Shown here: in pieces, positions 35,806-42,911 of the stretch
Layout of the letters: each line of letters starts with the position of its first letter
Position numbering within the stretch: the stretch's first letter is position 1
Assembly: GCF_023336895.1 (NCBI RefSeq)
Contig: NZ_JAMBLT010000011.1
Location: 1-52,766 of the forward strand
DNA from: Parasutterella secunda
Lineage (GTDB): Bacteria > Pseudomonadota > Gammaproteobacteria > Burkholderiales > Burkholderiaceae_F
Direction of reading: 5' to 3'
Length of the DNA stretch: 52,766 bases
The notes under the pieces: model-generated
The model's input: only the letters and a program-made list of their open reading frames with translations
The model's database searches: none
Told to the model about the DNA's origin: nothing
Made by a program: the position numbers and the translations under genes

Positions 35806-36819
35806 TTAAAACCACATGGCTTCTGCGACATCAACGGCATCAATAGAGGCTTTCATATCAGCATCATTGAACCCTAAAGGCATTGGTGAATCCGTTAAAC
35901 GCACCAGCCAACTTTTTGAAGGTTGATTCCGGTAGGCGTTTATCTCGTTCTCTCCTATCCCTTTTGTTGCAAGAAGCTTTTTATAGTCCACACTGCCCCG
36001 AGAACAACGCTGTGTAAGAGCGATTCCCGCAAAATCAGCATATTTGAACGATCCCATCATTGAAATGAGGTTGTCTCGATAATGTTTTTTAGCTGCATTA
36101 AGCTCATCTATTTGCCTTTGCAGCTCAACAATCTGTTGATCAATCAAACGATAATCAGCAGCGTTATGGCACCATCGAGAAATTTCATCTTCAGTTTTGG
36201 GTACGAAGATATCCCTTTGAGGATCTTTTGGAGGCTCTTTGTCAGCAACAAGGTACTTTTCCCAGAACTCTCGACCTTTTTGTCGGAGTTCTTGAATTAA
36301 TAACTCGTCCCTAACCAATTGAAATTCCAAAATATCATCCGCTACGGGATCAAAAAAGATCAGCCATCCGCGTTCGGCCCCTGAAACCATCAGTTGATGC
36401 TGCAGTTGAATACTGTACAAGGCACATGCCTCACTGCTGAGACCTTCGCTTCGCACAGACCGCAACGTCGCATCACTCGGACATTTGATTTCGACCGGCT
36501 CCAAAGCTGATGTCAATCCATCGAAAGAAGCTCGAAAAATCGGATCTTCATCAAATTCAGCGCAAGTAGGAAACAACACTTCAGAATGTTTCAACTCAAA
36601 AAGCTGCCGAACATGTTCTTCATGTTGAATCCCGAACTGAACTAAAGGATTGTCTGATAAATCTTCAGGTTCCGCGCGTCTAGTTTTCTCGCACCAAAGT
36701 CGCCAAGGAGTAATGTAAGGATTCTGTCCCAGAATCACCCCACTTTCCGTAGCCGTTATCCCTTGCAAACGCCATTGCCTCCAAGCCTCAGAGCGTTGCT
36801 CAAGTTCAAGCGTCCGCAT
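35806..36819 (-). CDS. exo: YqaJ-family (lambda exonuclease-like) recombination nuclease
   Basis: A 337-residue 5'-3' exonuclease that makes single strands for the annealing protein Bet. RSEAWRQWRLQGITATESGVILGQNPY (9-35) is the typical opening and RASFDG...EIKCPS gives the PD-(D/E)xK residues D100, E110 and K112. The middle is a coiled-coil-like helix (IVELQRQIDELNAAKKHYRDNL). I chose the ATG at 36819; it overlaps the end of bet by 14 bases, so the pair is coupled. Exo-Bet pairs are part of the SXT/R391 backbone and promote recombination between elements. Confidence 0.9.
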   Translation of the reverse strand: MRTLELEQRSEAWRQWRLQGITATESGVILGQNPYITPWRLWCEKTRRAEPEDLSDNPLVQFGIQHEEHVRQLFELKHSEVLFPTCAEFDEDPIFRASFDGLTSALEPVEIKCPSDATLRSVRSEGLSSEACALYSIQLQHQLMVSGAERGWLIFFDPVADDILEFQLVRDELLIQELRQKGREFWEKYLVADKEPPKDPQRDIFVPKTEDEISRWCHNAADYRLIDQQIVELQRQIDELNAAKKHYRDNLISMMGSFKYADFAGIALTQRCSRGSVDYKKLLATKGIGENEINAYRNQPSKSWLVRLTDSPMPLGFNDADMKASIDAVDVAEAMWF

Positions 36820-37717
36820 AATGAGGTTCCTCATTCGCATTGGCTTGAGGCACTTCTTGAGTACCGTGAGCTTCAGTTAAATCACCTGCTTTTTGAGGTA
36901 ATGACGTCTTTAAAACCTGGTAACGCCTTACAAGCTCGTTTTCTGCCCAGGCTTTATTGTCACCATCCAATTTGTCATTGATCCATTGCCTTGCTTTTTC
37001 CCATCCATTGGGTTGGTTTTGAGCAAAAGTAACGAGTTTGACAACTAAGGTTTCCAACTTTTCCTGGTTAACAGAAATTTTTTCCGGAACAGAAGATTCA
37101 ATGCGTGCGCTCGTTTGACCGATTGCTTCCACATCAATGAAATCTTCTGCCACTTCCTCAGCTTCGTCATACAACCCTGTTAGGCTAAAAGCCAAACGGG
37201 CGCATTGAATAAAGGCTCGGCTACGGAGCATTCTGCGAGGCCATTTTCTCCATACAGGGCTCTTTTCATTGAAGCATTCCTGCATGAATTCTTGGATCAC
37301 TACCGGCGTATCCACCCCTTTAAGCTGCATTGAACATTCAACATATTCAGGTAATTCTCCGGGATAGCCCGACACTTTTACTGATGATGAGGAAAATGTA
37401 AAACGCATCCCATTGAAATCCTTTTGGGATCGAACGATCTTGCACCAACCATCCAAACTAACGACTGGAACAATATCTCCGCTTTTGCTCCTAAAGGCAA
37501 AGATTTCACGATTAAAAGGGTTTAGTCCGAAGTTCTCACAGACCAACAGCAAAACCATGAGTTCCTCGTTACTGGGAGCCGCACCATCAGATTGTTTAAA
37601 AACCTGAGTCGTGAGGCATTTTAGTAATTTAGTGGAATCGACTCCGAAACGATCAGCTAACCTAGCAATAAGGCTATTTGTCTGCGCTTTCGCGCTGGAA
37701 AAATTACGACTATCCAT
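36806..37717 (-). CDS. bet: Bet/RecT-family single-strand annealing protein
   Basis: A 303-residue phage-type annealing recombinase. The core follows the Beta pattern: LTTQVFK, EELMVLLLVCENFGLNPFNREIFAF, VVSLDGWCKIVRSQKDFNGMRF, and CSMQLKG...PVVIQEFMQECF, followed by WRKWPRRMLRSRAFIQCARLAF. It anneals single strands made by the exonuclease encoded next. The ATG at 37717 was chosen from the position of GGAG upstream; the frame stays open further back into the leader hairpin. The 18-pair hairpin just upstream could limit its expression. Confidence 0.92.
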   Translation of the reverse strand: MDSRNFSSAKAQTNSLIARLADRFGVDSTKLLKCLTTQVFKQSDGAAPSNEELMVLLLVCENFGLNPFNREIFAFRSKSGDIVPVVSLDGWCKIVRSQKDFNGMRFTFSSSSVKVSGYPGELPEYVECSMQLKGVDTPVVIQEFMQECFNEKSPVWRKWPRRMLRSRAFIQCARLAFSLTGLYDEAEEVAEDFIDVEAIGQTSARIESSVPEKISVNQEKLETLVVKLVTFAQNQPNGWEKARQWINDKLDGDNKAWAENELVRRYQVLKTSLPQKAGDLTEAHGTQEVPQANANEEPHYADA

Positions 37718-37802
37718 GATAAATGTCTCCATAAAGGGTAAAAAGAAACCCGCCATAAAGACATTTCCCCCTCATAGGGAAAATAAATGTCCCTATGACG
37801 GG
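37718..37802 (-). promoter_or_regulatory. Structured leader / intercistronic attenuator (L2)
   Basis: The minus-strand arm CCCGTCATAGGGACATTT (37785-37802) pairs over all 18 positions, counting G-U, with AAATGTCTTTATGGCGGG (37749-37766). The loop holds a small CCC-TATGA-GGG hairpin. TTTCTTTTT follows, so it looks like a terminator. The ribosome region GGAGACATTTATC (37718-37730) repeats GACATTTA and could instead pair with AAATGTC, hiding the ribosome site. Confidence 0.8.
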
Positions 37803-37821
37803 TAGTTGGTAGTCCGCTATT

Positions 37822-38829
37822 TCAGCGCGAACTGCTTTCTTGCGACCATGTATCACCGAATACAGTTCTACATAGACTCACAATAGCTTCTGACTCTTCC
37901 GGTTCAGCCCGAATCAATAACGCTCGTTCCAATCCATACTCCAAAGAGTTAGGAGAGTTTCGAAAATCGTTAGCTATTTGGGCCCAACGCACGAGTGTGC
38001 GTGTCGAAAGAGTAAGCGATAAACGGCCTTCTGCAAAAAGTTGTCTGACTTCATTGGCAAGCTTAACCATCGCACCTAAAACAGGCTTCATAGTTGGCAC
38101 AACCAAGCTCAACAACTCCTCTTCAATCTTTGGTTCTTGATAATTCACTCTCAAATAGCGAAAGCGATCCAAAAAAGCCAAATTCTGAAGTTGAACACCG
38201 ACATATCGGCCGGTTGCATCACCATTTCCTGAAGAATTGGCTGTTGCGATCACTCTAAACATCGGATGTGGAGTAATCACTTCTGCTGCATTTTCAGTTA
38301 AAACCAACGGCCGCCCCTCCAGAATATCGTTTAGTCCAGCAAGTTCCCCTGCATCAGCCAAATCGATTTCATTGAGTATGAGCACATGACCGAATTTCAT
38401 CGCCACTGCTAAAGGTCCGTATTGGAACCTCATTTGTGGCGTTTCTCCTGGTTTTTGTGAAGAAAAAGTGAAATGGCCGGTTAATTGACTAAATTCAAAT
38501 CGGCTGTTCAGCGTCAGTTGCTGAACAGGCCAATTCAAACGAGCACAAACCTCACATACGGAACTCGTTTTACCACTGCCAGTTGGACCAGTAATAAACA
38601 AAGCGTCGTTATTCGGCTTTCTGAGAAATCCTAAAAGATCCCTTAAAACCTCACGCCGAAAAATATAGGTTTCATGTCGTTGAGGAATAGCGGGATCTTC
38701 GGCATTAGAAAAGCCCAAAATCCGTATGGATTGAGGCATTTTTATGTGTCGACCTCCGTCATAAACGTTGGTGAACACATCCGCACCGAAATATTGAAAT
38801 TCCGGTGAAAGAAGAACATTTTCATTCAT
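37822..38829 (-). CDS. CobS-like MoxR-type AAA+ ATPase
   Basis: A 335-residue AAA+ ATPase with Walker A GPTGSGKT (81-88), a Walker B LILNEIDLA, sensor ATANSSG and arginine-finger region FLDRFRYLRV. It resembles CobS/MoxR ATPases that work with VWA proteins; its VWA partner is the CobT-like protein four genes downstream. In SXT/R391 elements the same gene lies beside bet and exo. The ATG at 38829 was chosen for its GGAG site; the frame also contains an in-frame ATG 12 bases earlier and stays open to 38913. First gene of the operon. Confidence 0.87.
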   Translation of the reverse strand: MNENVLLSPEFQYFGADVFTNVYDGGRHIKMPQSIRILGFSNAEDPAIPQRHETYIFRREVLRDLLGFLRKPNNDALFITGPTGSGKTSSVCEVCARLNWPVQQLTLNSRFEFSQLTGHFTFSSQKPGETPQMRFQYGPLAVAMKFGHVLILNEIDLADAGELAGLNDILEGRPLVLTENAAEVITPHPMFRVIATANSSGNGDATGRYVGVQLQNLAFLDRFRYLRVNYQEPKIEEELLSLVVPTMKPVLGAMVKLANEVRQLFAEGRLSLTLSTRTLVRWAQIANDFRNSPNSLEYGLERALLIRAEPEESEAIVSLCRTVFGDTWSQESSSR

Positions 38830-38887
38830 TGCGAACTCCATAAAAAAGGGAGTTCGCCCCTCTCGGGAAGAAACTCCCCAAGACGGG
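38830..38887 (-). promoter_or_regulatory. Structured leader with ribosome-site mimic (L1)
   Basis: In RNA sense: CCCGTCTTGGGG (38876-38887), GGGAGTT copy, CCC-GAGA-GGG mini-hairpin (38857-38867), complement GCGAACTCCC (38848-38857), TTTTTTA, then GGAGTTCGC (38831-38839), which is the ribosome site just before the ATG. The complement pairs either with the first copy, giving a terminator-like hairpin with a T-run, or with the ribosome site. Confidence 0.75.
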
Positions 38888-39165
38888 TAAAAGATTAGGT
38901 AGTCGAGAATCAACCACCAAAGAGAAGCTGTTTTTGTATCTCGCTCAGCGTGCGGCCTGTGTCACAGTCATCACAGAGGGCTGTTCAATCATTTTTACGT
39001 GTTGATTAAAAGAATCACGGCAGTAATCTGCATTTCTCTCTTTATAGATATCAGTTCTCTCTGAGCTTGTCATCCTCAAAATCAACCAAATCTGGCTAAT
39101 TTCGGGATTGTGAGTTTCTCGTTAAACTACTACGCTTGTCATGTCTACACAAGAGAGACAGGACA
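38888..39165. other. Divergent intergenic region between CobS-like and AcaB-like genes
   Basis: This gap of about 278 bases (336 with the L1 leader) holds no gene. It must contain promoters for the leftward operon and the rightward AcaB-like gene. I see no textbook sigma70 pair, which would fit activator-dependent promoters. Small symmetrical pieces (TGATT-aaaag-AATCA near 39003-39017) are present. It could also hold the transfer origin, but nothing identifies one. Confidence 0.4.
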
Positions 39166-39804
39166 ATGACGGGAAAAGAAACTTTGAATACAAAAGGCTT
39201 GACAATTCGTCGAGACGGAAGACTACACTCCGAAGATTTGGCACATGACTCCATCCCTGATATCGAAAGCTATGTTAGGAAAAATAGTTCTGATTACTCA
39301 AAGCCAGCACTAATAAAAAAAATCATCCTCAATACAAACCAAGTTCAACAAGTCTTTGAGCACTACTATATCCGTGTTGACTATTCTCTTTACGTTGCAA
39401 CAAAAGTCGCACGAAATCAATTTCGTATTGCAGATGCAAAAAAATCAGAGAAAGTCCTAGGGGAACTTTTCGAGAAGTTTTCTAGTGAACTATCTCAAAC
39501 GGCTAACGAAATGAAGCAACTGTTAGAAAAAGATGTTCCTATAGAAAATCAAAACATTATTTACGACCACAAACGTGAATTTGAGGTACCTGTCAGAACC
39601 GGCTTTTCAATGAGATTGGTCAATTTGACCCAAATGTTGGATACATTAATTGCCGCGACTGAAAAGTTGGAGATCAACAACGTCTTATCCCCAGATGATA
39701 GCGATGAAGCAATCAAATCATGGGTCTATCGCTATCGTCAATTCTGCAAAGCAATAAACCAAATTCGAGTTAATTCATTTTCGAAGGTAACTAAATCGCC
39801 CTGA
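39166..39804 (+). CDS. AcaB-like / PFL_4669-type ICE protein
   Basis: A 212-residue helical protein. LTIRRDGRLHSED at the start and the region LYVATKVARNQFRIADAKKSEKVLGELFEKF recall the AcaB/DUF1845-type proteins of integrating conjugative elements. So does the RLVNLTQMLDTLIAATEKLEINNVL segment (about 160-184). In IncC plasmids AcaB helps activate the transfer regulators. The family assignment rests on remembered pattern only. ATG at 39166 is preceded by AGGACA. It is divergent from the CobS-like operon and convergent with the repeat-protein gene four bases away. Confidence 0.55.
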   Translation: MTGKETLNTKGLTIRRDGRLHSEDLAHDSIPDIESYVRKNSSDYSKPALIKKIILNTNQVQQVFEHYYIRVDYSLYVATKVARNQFRIADAKKSEKVLGELFEKFSSELSQTANEMKQLLEKDVPIENQNIIYDHKREFEVPVRTGFSMRLVNLTQMLDTLIAATEKLEINNVLSPDDSDEAIKSWVYRYRQFCKAINQIRVNSFSKVTKSP

Positions 39805-39808
39805 GTTA

Positions 39809-40156
39809 TCAGTAAAAATAACCTCCAAAACCATCTGGGCGTACGTGACGATTCTCAGGCGTATAGTAACCACCGAACCCATCGGATCTCGTGTGTCCGC
39901 CGTCGTGATGGTAGTAGCCACCAAAGCCGTCACTTCTCGTATGGTTACCACGTTGATCGTAGTAACCGCCAAAACCATCTGAGCGCACATGATTACCATC
40001 AGGATCATAGAAGCCTCCAAAACCGTCTGAACGGTAGTGACCTCCATCGCTATCGTAATATCCTCCGAAACCATCTGAGCGAAGATGTCCAGCAGAAGCT
40101 GCCATCGCCATTCCTGCTAGAAGGACTGCTACCAACAAACTGATTCGCTTAATCAT
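39809..40156 (-). CDS. Secreted DGFGGYY-repeat protein
   Basis: A 115-residue protein. A signal peptide (1-22, ending ASA) is followed by six units of about 16 residues with consensus HxRSDGFGGYYDxxGN; the last is partial. Aromatic, glycine and charged residues repeat with perfect spacing and no other domain is present. It may be a surface or periplasmic polymerising or metal-binding protein; no function is known to me. It starts two bases after the lipoprotein gene, so the two form an operon. Confidence 0.75.
   Translation of the reverse strand: MIKRISLLVAVLLAGMAMAASAGHLRSDGFGGYYDSDGGHYRSDGFGGFYDPDGNHVRSDGFGGYYDQRGNHTRSDGFGGYYHHDGGHTRSDGFGGYYTPENRHVRPDGFGGYFY
39812..40087 (-). repeat. 48-base tandem repeat array
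   Basis: The coding repeats of the DGFGGYY protein form about six 48-base units. Such arrays change length by slippage or recombination, so copy number may differ between strains. Confidence 0.8.
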
Positions 40157-40158
40157 GA

Positions 40159-40650
40159 CTACTCCGTAACGTACTTAATCGCGTAAAACTTAATACTGAT
40201 TTCGCCATAAGCACTTGCCATGGACAACCAACTTGAAGCCATTGCGGATCCTGAATTAGCTCCATCCCAAAAAGCTGTACCAGCATTACTAGAAGTTGAC
40301 GGTTGCCAATAGGACGGACCAGAGTAGGCTCCACTTCCTGGTTGATATTGCGCGTCTATAACAATGACCGCATCAGCTCCCTCCTTCTTGGCTTTACTGA
40401 CTACAGCGCTTTCAAGCATAGTCTGGGCTCCCACTCCCTCAGTGATGGAAGAGTTAATAATTCCTAGAATTCTGAATGGCTTTTGAGGGGCACCATTTTT
40501 CCAAATTTCTATTCCGTCACTTGTGGTAAAAGCCCCTCCCTGGCCAATCATAACTTGGTCAGAGTTGCTGTACTGCATATAGTCAACAGAAGCACAACCA
40601 GTCAAGAGAATAGAAGTTGCTAGCGCTGCAGAGAGAAGGAACTTTTTCAT
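40159..40650 (-). CDS. Predicted lipoprotein
   Basis: A 163-residue protein with a clear lipobox LLTGC (Cys 19), so probably attached to a membrane. The middle part (KPFRILGIINSS, SAVVSKAKKEGADAVIVIDAQYQ) resembles the fold of small YdgH/DUF4156-like outer-membrane lipoproteins that share a GADAVI core. A serine- and glycine-rich loop (about 105-140) follows. It is the first gene of a two-gene operon with the DGFGGYY-repeat protein. Confidence 0.75.
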   Translation of the reverse strand: MKKFLLSAALATSILLTGCASVDYMQYSNSDQVMIGQGGAFTTSDGIEIWKNGAPQKPFRILGIINSSITEGVGAQTMLESAVVSKAKKEGADAVIVIDAQYQPGSGAYSGPSYWQPSTSSNAGTAFWDGANSGSAMASSWLSMASAYGEISIKFYAIKYVTE

Positions 40651-40878
40651 GGCATTAAGAGAAGAGTTAGTTACATAACTTTATGTATTCTAAATTACTT
40701 GTGATTTAGCGGTAATTTCTTAAACTATCGCCCTCAACAATGGCCCCAAATAGCCCGCACGCACATGCTTTTTGGCAATGCCATTAAAATTCTCTGTAAA
40801 TAAAAGCGTTGCTAATTCATAGATCAGATTCTCAAAGACTAGTCATTTTGTATTGACTAAAAATCAAGGAATTTCACC

Positions 40879-42201
40879 ATGGAAAAACCGAAAAACGTAT
40901 TAGACGACTTGTGGATTGAATGGGATTACGAAAACCTTGAGCAGCATTATTTTCAGATTAAACGAGCTGAAGTCCGAGTTTCAGAGAAAGAGCTCACTGA
41001 AGAAGACAGAAAAAATTTCCATGAAAAAATTCTCGATACTCTTACGGGCTATAACATGAAGATTTACCATCCGGAGAATGTTAAAGAGAATCTGGATCTA
41101 CTTAATAAAACCTTTCGTGGACATCATAATTTTTTTGAAATTTGGAGGAAAGAAGGAGAATTTGAGGAATGTCCTGATGGTTCGTGCTCTCCTCAGGAAT
41201 ATCGCTGGAAGCAACATCTCCTTAAATCCTTGGGTTTTATCGACGAGTACGGAAGACCAGTTGAAAGAATTGACCTTTCCCAATCCAAACCGGACTTTTC
41301 GATTCTCACTGAAGACGAACGAAATTCTCAGATAGAAAAAAACAGAGAAAATAACCTTGATGATCTTTGGGATGATTGGGAGAATGAAAACGTTGAACAA
41401 CGGTACTATGAACTAAAGCGTGCTGAAACCAGATTACCCTATTGTGTATGTATTCATGATAGTGACGAGTTTCTTCTTGAAAAAGCACGTGAAGTTGCCC
41501 GTGCATTAGGGCTGTTGTGTCAAGAGGATTATTCTTTTAAACATATCCTTAAACAATTAGATCAATACTTTTACGCTGCCAAACCTTCATTGAGTAATCT
41601 TAATTTCCATTTACCGTTCAGCTACACACGCTCAGATTGGCCGGCTGCAGTCTATCGTGAATACATATGGCGTAAATTACTGCTTTCATCTAAAGATATT
41701 TTTGAAGCTCCAGATTCAAGGTGGAGGATCCCCACTTGTCCTCCTGATTTCATCTGGACAACTTTCCATGGATTCAACCGTCAAAAGAAAAGTCTTTTAA
41801 GGCCTTTTTGGAAAAACTGGCATAAAAAAACTCTTGAAGAACAAGCCGAAATTATCAAGGTCATATATGCCCTCATCGAAGGACTATTGTTATCAGAACA
41901 AGACATTCATTTGCTCTTTGAAAGAGAATTCGAAGTGAATCGAAAACTTCACCCTGAAGAGCACCGTCCCTTGAGAATTGCGACACGGGAAGAAATTCGT
42001 GAACGAGTGCGTCGTGTTGGTGAAATTGAAAATCGAATTAAAGAGCATATGGCCCCAAACGACAAACTGATGATGACCCCAAACTTGAGTCCATTTTGCG
42101 AGGCTGATAAAGAAGAGAAAGAATTCGATCTTGATAAAGCCGTCGAATATTTTGAAGATATAATGGGGATGGATCCCTGGGCACCTAAGCCTAAAAATTG
42201 A
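40879..42201 (+). CDS. Hypothetical protein with duplicated domain
   Basis: A 440-residue acidic, tryptophan-rich soluble protein without known family. Two copies of a module of about 110 residues are visible. Residues 9-120 begin DDLWIEWDYENLEQHYFQIKRAE and 161-272 begin DDLWDDWENENVEQRYYELK; both end in EYxWxxxLL. A third, different region (275-440) is rich in arginine and glutamate helices. A good start is GGAATTTCACC-ATG at 40879. It is unrelated in strand to its neighbours and is probably cargo. Confidence 0.7.
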   Translation: MEKPKNVLDDLWIEWDYENLEQHYFQIKRAEVRVSEKELTEEDRKNFHEKILDTLTGYNMKIYHPENVKENLDLLNKTFRGHHNFFEIWRKEGEFEECPDGSCSPQEYRWKQHLLKSLGFIDEYGRPVERIDLSQSKPDFSILTEDERNSQIEKNRENNLDDLWDDWENENVEQRYYELKRAETRLPYCVCIHDSDEFLLEKAREVARALGLLCQEDYSFKHILKQLDQYFYAAKPSLSNLNFHLPFSYTRSDWPAAVYREYIWRKLLLSSKDIFEAPDSRWRIPTCPPDFIWTTFHGFNRQKKSLLRPFWKNWHKKTLEEQAEIIKVIYALIEGLLLSEQDIHLLFEREFEVNRKLHPEEHRPLRIATREEIRERVRRVGEIENRIKEHMAPNDKLMMTPNLSPFCEADKEEKEFDLDKAVEYFEDIMGMDPWAPKPKN

Positions 42202-42228
42202 TCGTCAAATCATTTCCACACAAACAAT

Positions 42229-42273
42229 CTGGAACTTTCTAACCTCCTATGTGAGGACAAAAGAAAGTTCCAG
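42229..42273. terminator. Hairpin between convergent genes, possibly an orphan leader
   Basis: CTGGAACTTTC (42229-42239) is perfectly inverted at GAAAGTTCCAG (42263-42273), with a smaller TCCT/AGGA hairpin in the loop and CCGGGAC just beyond. It may end transcription from both sides, but there is no strong T-run. Its order of parts copies the leaders of the CobS-like operon without the ribosome-site copy. Confidence 0.55.
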
Positions 42274-42287
42274 TCCCGGCTAAAATT

Positions 42288-42911
42288 TTAGAGTTCTTTT
42301 TGTAAATGCTTAACAAACAAACCACTAGAAAGCGACATTAGACCGGTTAAAAGCGCAAATATCCACATATCCACGGGAAGTGGCAGACAAAGCGCCATCA
42401 ATAATGTGCAAAGACAAAACTTAAAAGATAACGTACATAATCCCATCCGGAAGGGAGAAGTAAAAAAGAATTGTCCTTTTTGCATCTCACGTTGAAAATA
42501 GCCGCAACACAACGAAATCAGGGCTGCAGGAGAAAAGATAATTAGCCAGTAGAAGGCATAACTAAGCCTTGACAAAAAGGCATAAAGTACAAAACGCCAT
42601 ACCTCAAACCTTTGCGCCATCCAATTTATCATTATTGTTTCTATTGGATTTCTTACTCCACTTACGCTACTGCTATCGAGCCAAAGTTGAGCCCACTTAT
42701 CAACATTTAAATAACTATAAATCTGTCCTGCTAATTCAGCTGGCCACTTAGGGTATAGAAGCATGCTATCCAATTCATTCTTCATTATTTGGTAAGCAGA
42801 TTCTGGTGACACGAAGATGAGTCCCCAAAGTATCGAAATTGACACTCCAAGGGATGTTATCAAGGTGATGGTCGCAGAAATTTCTGTTGGCGAGTTTTGA
42901 TTTCTTTTCAT
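42288..42911 (-). CDS. DUF4400-like membrane protein
   Basis: A 207-residue inner-membrane protein with helices near residues 12-32, 105-145 and 165-200. Its size, position directly after traD and topology match the DUF4400 proteins of SXT/R391-type elements, whose function in transfer is unknown. Its start overlaps the traD stop by one base. It ends the transfer operon. Confidence 0.65.
   Translation of the reverse strand: MKRNQNSPTEISATITLITSLGVSISILWGLIFVSPESAYQIMKNELDSMLLYPKWPAELAGQIYSYLNVDKWAQLWLDSSSVSGVRNPIETIMINWMAQRFEVWRFVLYAFLSRLSYAFYWLIIFSPAALISLCCGYFQREMQKGQFFFTSPFRMGLCTLSFKFCLCTLLMALCLPLPVDMWIFALLTGLMSLSSGLFVKHLQKEL

Noticed and set aside
32769-38829. Cobalamin (cobaltochelatase) biosynthesis
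   Set aside because: CobS/CobT-like proteins are present but no other cobalamin gene; their neighbours are recombination and DUF3150 genes as in SXT-type elements.
38888-39165. Transfer origin of the element
   Set aside because: No nick-site consensus for MobH relaxases is known to me that I can match here; the 50266-50609 region is an equal candidate.
39775-40074. Long valine- and threonine-rich frame over the DGFGGYY repeats
   Set aside because: It is the shifted reading of a periodic sequence; the other frame has a signal peptide and perfect repeat units.
39812-40087. Possible CRISPR array from the regular repeats
   Set aside because: The repeat is contiguous, without spacers, and codes for protein. 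No cas gene occurs in the window.
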